This document shows positions 56,676 through 64,000 of a stretch of DNA of 64,000 bases, piece by piece. The stretch spans positions 558,001 through 622,000 of the forward strand of contig OZ000552.1 in the NCBI GenBank assembly GCA_963923955.1, written 5' to 3'. This DNA comes from G963923955 sp963923955. Lineage in GTDB: Bacteria; Pseudomonadota; Gammaproteobacteria; Eutrophobiales; Eutrophobiaceae. The notes beneath the pieces are model-generated. The model did no database searches and had not been told where the DNA came from. It saw only the letters and a program-made list of their open reading frames with translations. A program made the translations under genes and the position numbers. Every line of letters starts with the position of its first letter. Within the stretch, counting starts at the first letter, position 1.

Positions 56676-57902
56676 ATGACTTTCCCCCTAAAGTTGTCGC
56701 GGCGCCGGCCTTGGTCTTTGGCGCGACCGGGCGGCGGGGCGTTTAAGGTAATGCGCCGGCCGGCCCACCTCGCCCTGCTTGCCTGCCTGCTGCTGCCGCC
56801 AATGAGCAGCGCCGAGTTGGCACCAGAGCCGATCCCACAGGTGCTGTCCCTGCCGACAGACTATCCGGATACGTGGCTCTATGCCCACGACAGCAATTTC
56901 TTTTCCTTGGTCGATGGCAAGGTCGTCATCGTCGATGTGGCGGCGGAGAACAGGAATTATAAAGGGCAGATCGGTGCCGGGCAGTTTGCTTCCTTTATTG
57001 AGTCAAGCCGGCGGCCGGAATTGTACGTGGCAGAGACCTTTTATTCCCGCCGCACCGGCGGGGAAAGAACCGATACCATCACAATCTATAACAAGGCGGG
57101 GCTGGAACAGATCGCCGAGATCATCCTGCCGGGCGGGAAACGCGGCCAGAACGTGAGCCTAAAAAATAACCTGCAACTGCTGAATGAGGAGCGGTGGTTG
57201 CTGGTGTTTAATTTCACCCCGGCGGCCTCTGTTACAGTCGTTGATATTGTGAACAGAGAGGTGCTGACTGAAATCGCCATTCCTGGCTGTGCCTTGATCT
57301 ATCCGAGCGGGAAGACCGGCTTTGGCTCTTTGTGCAGCGATGGCTCCATGCTGGTGACGGAGTTAAGCGATGAAGGAAAGTTGAAACGGCAGGAAAGGTT
57401 GCCCGTGTTTTTTGATATGGAGGCCGATCCCCTGTTCACAAAGACCGGTCGGATTGGACAGATGGCCTACTTCCCCTCTTTCCGCGGGGACATACAGGAG
57501 GTTGATTTTTCCAGTACCCGGCCCGTGATCAGCGCCCGCTGGAGCCTGGTGAGCGAGGAAGAAAAGGCGCAAGGCTGGCGGCCGGGCGGCTGGCAGGTGA
57601 TCACCAGTCATCCGGATGGACGCTTGTACGTGCTGATGCACAAGGACGGGTATGACGGCAGTCATAAAAATGGCGGCGCTGAGGTGTGGGTTTTTGATGC
57701 CAAAAAACGGCAGCGCATTCGGCGCATCGTGCTGGAGAACTGGGGCGTGACCATTGAGGTAACCCGCGGCGAGCGGCCTTATCTGGTGGTAACCAATGCT
57801 GACTTTGCGATGGATGTCTATGATCTTGAAGATGATAAACTGCTGCGGACGATCGGTGGGCGCGCCGCCGAGACGCCGTTTATGCTGCATGCGGTGAAAT
57901 AA
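56676..57902 (+). CDS. mauB: Amine dehydrogenase heavy (large) subunit, MauB/AauB type
   Basis: A 408-residue beta-propeller subunit of the TTQ amine dehydrogenases. Recognisable parts are YPDTWLYAHDSNFFSLVDGKV, ETFYSRRTGGERTDTI, GRIGQMAYFPSFRGD and RLYVLMHKDGYDGSHKNGGAEVWVFD (shown in part: LMHKDGYDGSHKNGG). It is periplasmic and forms the scaffold holding the TTQ light chain. The start may be 56676 or the ATG at 56751, which gives the cleaner signal peptide MRRPAHLALLACLLLPPMSSA. It begins the run mauB-mauE-mauD-mauA-cytochrome c. Whether it belongs to methylamine or aromatic amine dehydrogenase cannot be settled by eye. Confidence 0.9.
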   Translation: MTFPLKLSRRRPWSLARPGGGAFKVMRRPAHLALLACLLLPPMSSAELAPEPIPQVLSLPTDYPDTWLYAHDSNFFSLVDGKVVIVDVAAENRNYKGQIGAGQFASFIESSRRPELYVAETFYSRRTGGERTDTITIYNKAGLEQIAEIILPGGKRGQNVSLKNNLQLLNEERWLLVFNFTPAASVTVVDIVNREVLTEIAIPGCALIYPSGKTGFGSLCSDGSMLVTELSDEGKLKRQERLPVFFDMEADPLFTKTGRIGQMAYFPSFRGDIQEVDFSSTRPVISARWSLVSEEEKAQGWRPGGWQVITSHPDGRLYVLMHKDGYDGSHKNGGAEVWVFDAKKRQRIRRIVLENWGVTIEVTRGERPYLVVTNADFAMDVYDLEDDKLLRTIGGRAAETPFMLHAVK

Positions 57903-57905
57903 GTC

Positions 57906-58451
57906 ATGGCCAGCGATCCGGTGATTACGCTTGTCAGCGCCCTGGTGCTGAGTTATGTCTTCGTGGTGGCCGGCATGCACAAGATTCACCACCTGCCGGA
58001 GTTTCTGGCGACCTTGAAGAACTATCAGTTGTTCCCGGACTTTCTGCTGCTGCCCGTATGCCTGCTGGTGCCGGTGCTGGAACTCGCCGCCGGCGTAGGG
58101 CTGTTGATGCCGCATAGTACGCCGCCAGCGGCCATGCTGGCTGCGCTGCTGTTATGTTTTTATATAGTGGCCATTTTGATCAACCTGTTGCGTGACCGGC
58201 GCGATATTGATTGTGGCTGTTTGGGGCCTTCGCAAAGACAAGGGCTGTCGGAATGGCTGGTCCTCCGTAATATGCTGCTGTTTGGCCTGGCCTGCCTTGC
58301 CATGCAGGCCGGCGCCCAGCGTGAGTTGGCCGGCTTTGACTGGCTGGTTGTGGTTTTAGCCACCGCCCTTGCCTGTTTGTGTTATAACATCGGCAACCAG
58401 CTGCTGGTGAACCAGGAGAAACTAAAATTGTTGCGCTCTGATCATGCTTGA
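57906..58451 (+). CDS. mauE: MauE-like membrane protein for amine dehydrogenase maturation
   Basis: A 181-residue DoxX-like membrane protein with four hydrophobic segments. The start region SALVLSYVFVVAGMHKIHHLPEF and the motif DIDCGCLGPSQ are typical of MauE. MauE and MauD are needed for making or exporting the disulfide-rich light chain. Four bases separate it from mauB and its end overlaps mauD by 8 bases. Confidence 0.88.
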   Translation: MASDPVITLVSALVLSYVFVVAGMHKIHHLPEFLATLKNYQLFPDFLLLPVCLLVPVLELAAGVGLLMPHSTPPAAMLAALLLCFYIVAILINLLRDRRDIDCGCLGPSQRQGLSEWLVLRNMLLFGLACLAMQAGAQRELAGFDWLVVVLATALACLCYNIGNQLLVNQEKLKLLRSDHA

Positions 58452-59046
58452 GGCCCTGATGATTTCCAATGTCCTGCTGTGGGTTGCTGTGGTGAGCCTC
58501 GGTGTAATGGTCTTTGCCCTGACCCGCCAGATCGGCGTCTTGTATGAGCGCGTGGCCCCGGCCGGGGCCTTGATGCTGAACCAGAAATTACGGGTCGGTG
58601 GTGCGGCACCGGAGTTGGAGGTGCTTGACTTACATGGCAAGAAACTTTCCTTAGGTGGTGCTTCCAAAACGGGCAAGAGCAACTTGCTGTTTTTTGTCTC
58701 GCCCACATGCCCGGTCTGCAAGACTCTGTTGCCGGTGGTGAAATCAGCAAGCAGCAGTGAGTCGGCGTGGCTGGAGTTGATACTGGCCAGCGATGGGGCC
58801 GAGCATGATCACCAGGCCTACATCAACGAGCATAAATTGCAGGGCTTTCCCTATGTCTCTTCTGAAGTGCTGGGTCTGGCCTACGGCGTTTCCAAACTGC
58901 CCTATGCCGTCTTGATAGACGAACATGGCAAGATCGCCTCCATGGGGATTATCAATTCGCGCGAACATTTAGAAAGCCTGTTTGAATCAAAGGAGCGTGG
59001 CGTTGCCTCTATTCAGGATTACATGGCCGATCGCTCAAGTGCCTGA
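58444..59046 (+). CDS. mauD: MauD-like thioredoxin-fold protein
   Basis: A 200-residue membrane-anchored thioredoxin-like protein. One N-terminal helix (ALMISNVLLWVAVVSLGVMV) is followed by a periplasmic domain with the redox motif FFVSPTCPVCKTLLPV (CPVC). MauD is thought to help form the many disulfides of the light chain. It overlaps mauE and lies 23 bases before the light-chain gene. Confidence 0.9.
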   Translation: MLEALMISNVLLWVAVVSLGVMVFALTRQIGVLYERVAPAGALMLNQKLRVGGAAPELEVLDLHGKKLSLGGASKTGKSNLLFFVSPTCPVCKTLLPVVKSASSSESAWLELILASDGAEHDHQAYINEHKLQGFPYVSSEVLGLAYGVSKLPYAVLIDEHGKIASMGIINSREHLESLFESKERGVASIQDYMADRSSA

Positions 59047-59069
59047 CTATTGCGTTTGCTGATTTTTCT

Positions 59070-59612
59070 ATGAACTACTTCGATCACATTACTGAGATCA
59101 TCTCGCGCAAGTTTGCGCAGCGAAGCTCAAGGAGGGGCCTGTTGACCGCGCTTGGCACTGCTCTGTTAGGCGGCTCGGTGTTGCCGTTGCTGCCGGTGGC
59201 GCGGGCGGCGGCGGACAATGGCTATCCCGGCGTTGCCGCACAAACGACCGGCAACCCGGAAGATCCCGGCGATCCCACTTCCTGTGACTACTGGCGTCAT
59301 TGCGCCATTGATGGTTTTCTCTGTAGCTGTTGTGGCGGCAAACAATATGCCTGTCCGCCGGGCACTGAGATGTCGCCGATGACCTGGATCGGCACCTGCC
59401 GCAACCCTGCCGATGGCAAGGACTACATTATTTCCTATAACGACTGTTGTGGCAGGACGAGTTGCTCTCGCTGTCTGTGCAACCGCAACGAGGCAGACAA
59501 ACCGCTGTATCGCGCCTTTTCCAATAATGATACCAACTGGTGTCTGGGCACAGAAAGCACGGTCTATAGCTGTTCAACGGCCGTCATCATAGGCGTGGCC
59601 ATCAAAAAGTAG
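59070..59612 (+). CDS. mauA: Amine dehydrogenase light (small) subunit with TTQ cofactor
   Basis: A 180-residue precursor. A twin-arginine signal (RSSRRGLLTALG ... ARAA) is followed by a cysteine-rich mature domain with 14 Cys in all. Trp106 (MTWIGTC) and Trp157 (NWCLG) are 51 residues apart, exactly the spacing of Trp57 and Trp108 that form tryptophan tryptophylquinone in methylamine dehydrogenase. Asp125 (YNDCC) and Asp81 (AIDGF) fall at the positions of the catalytic Asp76 and Asp32. All cofactor-forming residues are therefore present. It oxidises a primary amine to an aldehyde and ammonia. mauG, needed for TTQ formation in known methylamine systems, is not in the window. Confidence 0.93.
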   Translation: MNYFDHITEIISRKFAQRSSRRGLLTALGTALLGGSVLPLLPVARAAADNGYPGVAAQTTGNPEDPGDPTSCDYWRHCAIDGFLCSCCGGKQYACPPGTEMSPMTWIGTCRNPADGKDYIISYNDCCGRTSCSRCLCNRNEADKPLYRAFSNNDTNWCLGTESTVYSCSTAVIIGVAIKK

Positions 59613-59634
59613 GGATAGCCCAAGGCTTGGGTGG

Positions 59635-60078
59635 ATGCGTATCCTGCTTATCCTTTGCCTCTTCTTGCCAAGCAGTCCTGCTCATGCCAATCCCATGTCT
59701 GAGCCGGCGATGCAGCGCGCAAGGGTCAATTATCTCTTACATTGCGTGAGTTGCCACCTGCCGGACGGCCGTGGTTCCAAGGTCGGCCGGGTGCCGGATC
59801 TGGGCGAGTACTTAGGAATCTTTGCCCAGCACCCGGAGAGTCGGCCGTTTCTGGTGCAAGTGCCCGGGGCTGCCGGCGCGCCTATGGATGCCCAGACGCT
59901 TGCTGAGGTAATCAACTGGATCTTATACACCATGAATGCGCAGCAGCTAGGCCCCGGTTTCAAGCCCTATACCGCCCAGGAGGTGAGTGAATACCGCAAA
60001 TCGCCGCTGCTTGATGTTGAGCCGGTGAGACGGGAATTGATTGGGAAAATAAAATACGATTATGCCGTTAAGGAATAG
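59635..60078 (+). CDS. Periplasmic c-type cytochrome
   Basis: A 147-residue protein with a signal peptide (MRILLILCLFLPSSPAHA), one haem-binding motif (LLHCVSCHLPDGRGS, CxxCH) and later methionines (GAPMDA, YTMNAQQ) that could be the second haem ligand. It follows the light chain by 22 bases, so it is the likely electron acceptor of the amine dehydrogenase, in place of amicyanin or azurin, which are absent here. It is short for a full cytochrome c domain plus tail, but appears complete. Confidence 0.88.
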   Translation: MRILLILCLFLPSSPAHANPMSEPAMQRARVNYLLHCVSCHLPDGRGSKVGRVPDLGEYLGIFAQHPESRPFLVQVPGAAGAPMDAQTLAEVINWILYTMNAQQLGPGFKPYTAQEVSEYRKSPLLDVEPVRRELIGKIKYDYAVKE

Positions 60079-60148
60079 TCAAGGGAGGCTCTAACCTGGC
60101 ATCCTCAGGTGCCGTGAACGCTGCGTCCATGCGGCACTTCCTTCGCCG

Positions 60149-61966
60149 CTAAAACAAGACATCGGCGCCCTGTTCCGGCCGGTTGATCGATGCGCGCAGC
60201 CGCCTGAAGATCTCGCGCCCAAGTGTCGTTGCTGCCGGTGCTTGTTTGACCGGTTTGCGTTTGTCCAGCGTTTTTGCATCCACCTTCAACTCAAGTTGAC
60301 CCCGGTCGGCATCTAGTTGGATGACATCGCCGTCCTGGATCTTGCCGAGCAGTCCACCGCGGGCGGCCTCTGGTGACAGATGAATGGCCGCGGGCACCTT
60401 GCCGGATGCCCCCGACATGCGGCCATCGGTGATCAAGGCCACCTTGAAACCGCGATCTTGTACCACACCCAAGAGCGGCGACATCTTGTGCAACTCGGGC
60501 ATGCCGTTAGCCGCTGCGCCCTGAAAGCGCACCACGGCGATGAGGTCCCGGAACAGTTCCCCGTTTTCAAAGGCCGCCTTTAACTCATCTTGTGAATCAA
60601 ATACCCGGCAGGGCGCCTCCACGCTGCGGTGTTCTGCGGCCACTGCGGAGACCTTGATGATCGCCTGGCCCAGATTGCCCTGTAGCAACCTGATCCCGCC
60701 ATCCTCTGCAAAGGGCCGCTCAGCACCGGCAAGCACGGCAGCATCGCCGGCGCGGGTGATCTCCTCCTTCCAGATGACTTGCGCGGGCGCATTGTCCTTC
60801 GAATCAACCAACTCCGGCTTGCAGCAGTAACTATCCAGACCGGCGCCCATCACATTGACGACATCTTCATTCAGGTAGCCGCCGTGCCGCAATTCATGGA
60901 TGAGATAGGCCATCCCGCCGGCGGCCTGGAAATGATTGACATCGGCCTGCCCATTCGGATAGATGCGCGCCAGCAGGGGAACGGCAGTGGAGAGTTGCTG
61001 CATGTCTTCCCAGCAAAGATGTATGCCGGCCGCTCGGGCGATGGTGATCAGGTGCATGGTGTGATTGGTTGAGCCGCCGGTGGCAAGCAGGCCGATGATT
61101 GCATTGACGATGCTTAATTCTGTCACCACCTCGTACAGCGGGCGATAGTCCTGTGCCGCGGTGATTGCGATCAGCTTCTCAACCGCCGCTCGGGTGAGCG
61201 CCGTACGCAGGGCGGTGCCGGGGTTTATGAATGATGCACCGGCTAACTGTACGCCGAGCAATTCCATCAGCATCTGGTTGGAATTGGCCGTGCCGTAGAA
61301 GGTGCATGTACCCGGGCTATGATAGGAAGCGGATTCCACCGACAGCATCTCCTCCCGGCTGATCTTTTTCTCGGCAAAGAGCTGCCGCTTTGCCGCCTTT
61401 TCCCGGTTGGGGAGGCCGGAAGGCATCGGGCCGGCGGGCACGAAGACGGCGGGCAGGTGGCCGAATTGCAGGGCGCCGATCAACATGCCGGGAACGATCT
61501 TATCGCAAATCCCCAAGAACAGGTTGCCATCAAACATGTTATGGCTAAGACCAATGGCGGTCGCCATAGCTACGACATCCCGGCTGTGCAGGCTCAACTC
61601 CATGCCCGGCTGGCCCTGGGTCACGCCATCACACATGGCCGGCACTCCCCCGGCAACCTGTGCCGTCGCCCCCAGCTCCCGCGCGGCCTCTTTGATCTGC
61701 TGCGGATACTCAGCATAGGGTTGATGGGCGGACAGCATGTCGTTATAGGCGGTGATAATGCCGAGGTTCGGCGTTTTGCCTTGCGCGATCCTTTCCTTTT
61801 CTGCCTGTGCGCAGGCGGCAATACCGTGCGCTAAGTTGCCGCAGGACAATCTCTTGCGCGGCGGGTTTTGCGCCATGCAGGATTTCATTGCGGCAATATA
61901 GGCCTGCCGACTTGCCTGGCTGCGCTTGATAATGGCCGCGGTAACTTCTTCGACGGTGGGGTTCAT
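60149..61966 (-). CDS. edd: 6-Phosphogluconate dehydratase
   Basis: A 605-residue enzyme of the IlvD/Edd family. It dehydrates 6-phosphogluconate to 2-keto-3-deoxy-6-phosphogluconate, the first Entner-Doudoroff reaction. Recognisable parts are NLGIITAYNDMLSAHQPY, PAMCDGVTQGQPGMELS (iron-sulfur cysteine), GICDKIVPGMLIGAL and TDGRMSGASGKVPAAIH. Length is standard. It lies downstream of zwf on the same strand; pgl and eda are not in the window. Confidence 0.96.
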   Translation of the reverse strand: MNPTVEEVTAAIIKRSQASRQAYIAAMKSCMAQNPPRKRLSCGNLAHGIAACAQAEKERIAQGKTPNLGIITAYNDMLSAHQPYAEYPQQIKEAARELGATAQVAGGVPAMCDGVTQGQPGMELSLHSRDVVAMATAIGLSHNMFDGNLFLGICDKIVPGMLIGALQFGHLPAVFVPAGPMPSGLPNREKAAKRQLFAEKKISREEMLSVESASYHSPGTCTFYGTANSNQMLMELLGVQLAGASFINPGTALRTALTRAAVEKLIAITAAQDYRPLYEVVTELSIVNAIIGLLATGGSTNHTMHLITIARAAGIHLCWEDMQQLSTAVPLLARIYPNGQADVNHFQAAGGMAYLIHELRHGGYLNEDVVNVMGAGLDSYCCKPELVDSKDNAPAQVIWKEEITRAGDAAVLAGAERPFAEDGGIRLLQGNLGQAIIKVSAVAAEHRSVEAPCRVFDSQDELKAAFENGELFRDLIAVVRFQGAAANGMPELHKMSPLLGVVQDRGFKVALITDGRMSGASGKVPAAIHLSPEAARGGLLGKIQDGDVIQLDADRGQLELKVDAKTLDKRKPVKQAPAATTLGREIFRRLRASINRPEQGADVLF

Positions 61967-62058
61967 GCGGCTGACGTGAGTATGCTAATCAACATGATGA
62001 GGGCATTGCTTAGGTTCCCCCACGAATAGCTCGGCTTTATCGCGGCACCCGGTGTCAT

Positions 62059-63507
62059 TCATAGGTAGAGCTCGCTCCATTCGCGCCCGTCTCTGGCCAT
62101 CAGGGCGATGGCCTGTGCCGGTCCCTGGGTGCCGGCGGCATAGGGCTGCGGCTTTACCTTGGCCTGTTCCCAGTGATTGAGGATCTGGTCGATCCATTGC
62201 CAGGAGGCCTCGACCTCGCTGGCGCTGACGAACAGCGCCTGGTTCTGTCTCAAGATCTCCAGCAGCAGGCGGGCGTAGGCATCAAAGCTGTGTTTGCGGC
62301 GCGCTTCCGGCACGGACAGGTTCAGTTGCAACTCTTCCATCGGCTGATCGCCCAGGCCGGCCTGCTTGGTAAGAAAGTGCAGATGCATCTCTTCATCAGG
62401 CTGTAGGCGGATGACCAACTTGTTGGCGGTATTGGCCAGACCCAGATCGGCGAAGATATCATGCTGCAGCGGCTTGAACTGGATATGGATCTCGGAGGTT
62501 CGCAGCGGCATGCGTTTGCCGGTGCGCAGATAAAAGGGCACCCCGCTCCAGCGCCAGTTATCGATATGCGCCTTGATCGCAACATAGGTCTCAGTAACCG
62601 ATGCCTTGTCTTTTCCCAGTTCGTCCAGATAGCCCGGCACCAGCTTGCCGTTTTGTGAACCGGCGATATACTGCCCGCGTACCGTTAAGTGCTTGATGTC
62701 GTTTAGCGCGATCGGCTTCAGGCTTTTCAGCACCTTGAGCTTCTCGCTACGGATCATGTCCGCCTCACGGTTGACCGGCGGCTCCATGGCGATAAGACAA
62801 AGCACTTGTAAGAGATGATTTTGCACCATGTCTCTCAAGGTGCCGGTCTCTTCGTAGAACTCATGCCTCTCCTCCACACCGACGGTCTCGGCCACCGTCA
62901 CCTGCACATGGTCGATATAATTGTTATTCCAGATAGCACCGAACAGCACGTTGGCAAAGCGAATGGCGAGCAGGTTCTGCACCGCTTCCTTGCCGAGATA
63001 ATGATCAATGCGATAGATCTGCGCCTCCTCAAAGACATTGACCATCTCCTTGTTCACTTGCAAAAAGGATTGGCGGCTGCCGCCTAGGGGCTTCTCGACC
63101 ACGATCTGCGTGTCCGGCGTGGCCAGACCCGCCAGTTCTAGCGCCCGGCAGGCGGGGCCGAAGATCTTCGGCGGCGTGGCCAGATAGACGATCAGCCGCG
63201 CATGATCCGGCGCCAGCGATGCCTTGAATCGCTCCAAGTGCGCCGGCTTGACGACATCGCCGTGCAACTGGTGGATACGCTCGGCGAAGCGCGCCCAGAT
63301 GGCCTCGTCAAAGTCTTCATAGGTGCTGGTCTTCGCCTTGATCTTCTCCAGCAGGGCGGTACGCTCATCGCCGTGTCGAGACATGCTGGTGATACAAATC
63401 TCCTTATCCAGATGGCCTGCCTTGTCCAGCGTAAACAGGGCCGGATAGAGCTTCCGGATCGCCAAATCACCATCGCCACCAACAATGAGTATCTGCGTCT
63501 TCATCAT
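62059..63507 (-). CDS. zwf: Glucose-6-phosphate 1-dehydrogenase
   Basis: A 482-residue enzyme oxidising glucose-6-phosphate with NAD(P). The nucleotide motif GGDGDLAIRKLYPALF, the active-site RIDHYLGKEAVQN and GVPFYLRTGKRMP are all present. The motif has Gly-Asp in place of the usual Ala-Ser, a tolerated change. It supplies 6-phosphogluconate to Edd, encoded 92 bases downstream. The double Met at the start leaves a one-codon uncertainty. Confidence 0.96.
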   Translation of the reverse strand: MMKTQILIVGGDGDLAIRKLYPALFTLDKAGHLDKEICITSMSRHGDERTALLEKIKAKTSTYEDFDEAIWARFAERIHQLHGDVVKPAHLERFKASLAPDHARLIVYLATPPKIFGPACRALELAGLATPDTQIVVEKPLGGSRQSFLQVNKEMVNVFEEAQIYRIDHYLGKEAVQNLLAIRFANVLFGAIWNNNYIDHVQVTVAETVGVEERHEFYEETGTLRDMVQNHLLQVLCLIAMEPPVNREADMIRSEKLKVLKSLKPIALNDIKHLTVRGQYIAGSQNGKLVPGYLDELGKDKASVTETYVAIKAHIDNWRWSGVPFYLRTGKRMPLRTSEIHIQFKPLQHDIFADLGLANTANKLVIRLQPDEEMHLHFLTKQAGLGDQPMEELQLNLSVPEARRKHSFDAYARLLLEILRQNQALFVSASEVEASWQWIDQILNHWEQAKVKPQPYAAGTQGPAQAIALMARDGREWSELYL

Positions 63508-63626
63508 GCTTTTCTAAATGCTGCTCTCAGCTTCGTAACGAAGTCATCGTAAAAGTAAGGCATAAAGACTATCACGACGATGATGAAAACGGAACATAAG
63601 CCCGCTCATCCTTCCGGGTGCCTAAT

Positions 63627-63647
63627 CCTTGTGGTTATTGCACAAGG
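63627..63647. promoter_or_regulatory. Palindrome upstream of zwf, operator candidate
   Basis: CCTTGTG (63627-63633) and CACAAGG (63641-63647) form a perfect 7-base inverted repeat with a 7-base centre, in the 188-base gap between the sugar transporter and zwf. It has no T-run, so it is not a terminator. It does not match the known HexR site; the binding protein is unknown. Confidence 0.45.
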
Positions 63648-63695
63648 GCGTGGGCAGGGTCTTAAGAAAATAAGGGCATGATATTCTCCGTCCAC

Positions 63696-64000
63696 TCAGA
63701 CAGCGTGAACATGATGCGTCCGGTAGCCGTAGATGGCGATGATGATAAAGCACATCAGGGGCAGGAGAAACGAGGTCTTGACCGATGGGATGCCGACGAT
63801 GAGCGGCCCGGCATCAATCAGGGCCGCCTGCAAGGGCGGCATCAGGGCGCCGCCGACAATGGCCATCACCAGGCCGGCAGATGCCAGGCTGGCATCATCG
63901 CCCATGCCGCTTAAGGCGATGCCGTAGATGGTGGGGAACATCAAAGACATGCAGGCGGAGATCGCGATCAAACAGTACAGGCCGACCATGCCGTCGAGCA
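63696..64000 (-). CDS. MFS sugar transporter, FucP type, C-terminal part
   Basis: Only the last 101 or so residues are present; the gene continues past the right edge. The segments SACMSLMFPTIYGIALSGMG and AGLVMAIVGGALMPPLQAAL (positions about 63840-63960) match the C-terminal helices of the FucP/GluP family of sugar-proton symporters. Lying upstream of zwf and edd on the same strand, it probably imports a hexose that feeds the Entner-Doudoroff pathway. The specific sugar is not known. Confidence 0.85.
   Translation of the reverse strand, partial: LDGMVGLYCLIAISACMSLMFPTIYGIALSGMGDDASLASAGLVMAIVGGALMPPLQAALIDAGPLIVGIPSVKTSFLLPLMCFIIIAIYGYRTHHVHAV

Overview
The window looks like chromosomal DNA of a moderately GC-rich gammaproteobacterium. 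The organism is probably a free-living aerobe that uses amino acids, amines and acids. This rests on gene order (tesA divergent from ybbA-ybbP, trxA-rho, lptM-lysA), the leucine/isovalerate (liu) and branched-chain keto-acid (bkd) clusters, an Entner-Doudoroff zwf-edd pair and a TonB-dependent receptor. The species cannot be named from the sequence. No tRNA, rRNA, integrase, transposase or CRISPR array was seen.

Layout. 1-9.8 kb: end of a phosphopantetheinyl transferase gene; a compact minus-strand run ybbA, ybbP, a small unknown gene, carbonic anhydrase, ferrochelatase, an NRAMP-like transporter and a GlcD-like oxidase; tesA and a Nudix hydrolase on the plus strand. 9.8-12.2 kb: a gene-free stretch that folds as a branched RNA with a terminator, then a CIRCE-controlled groES-groEL operon. 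12.2-19.9 kb: a methyltransferase gene carrying a 14-G tract, rho, trxA, lptM-lysA, a type II (eukaryote-like) glutamine synthetase with a sigma-54 promoter and two NtrC sites, a Ser/Thr kinase and a DUF4124 protein.

20.0-22.8 kb: an AT-richer three-gene operon with a MotA/TolQ-like protein, a MotB/OmpA-like protein and an HNH nuclease. This is the architecture of a Zorya anti-phage system, closest to type II (ZorA-ZorB-ZorE). It abuts, and apparently truncated, liuE (HMG-CoA lyase), whose remaining 5' part also carries a nonsense codon. 22.8-36.9 kb: the rest of the liu operon (liuR-A-B-C-D), with a plus-strand cluster for 3-ketoacid CoA transfer, acyl-CoA activation, thiolase and a 3-hydroxyacyl-CoA dehydrogenase. 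37.0-42.0 kb: a type III restriction-modification locus whose Mod gene is frameshifted and has an altered SAM motif, while Res looks intact.

42.0-52.4 kb: a threonine aldolase gene, then leucine dehydrogenase, BkdB, BkdA2 and BkdA1, divergent from an Lrp-type bkdR across nested inverted repeats, followed by tetR-icmF (fused isobutyryl-CoA mutase). Together with liu this forms a branched-chain amino-acid supercluster: amino acid to 2-keto acid (leucine dehydrogenase), to acyl-CoA (Bkd), then leucine carbon through Liu and CoA transferase/thiolase, and valine carbon through IcmF to butyryl-CoA. 52.4-60.1 kb: an aromatic-type aminotransferase, a TonB receptor and a tryptophan-tryptophylquinone amine dehydrogenase operon (heavy chain, MauE, MauD, light chain, cytochrome c). 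60.1-64.0 kb: edd, zwf and the end of a FucP-like sugar transporter.

The items most worth following up are the Zorya-like island and the broken liuE, the G14 tract, the structured RNA candidate upstream of groESL, and the Ntr-type control of the type II glutamine synthetase.
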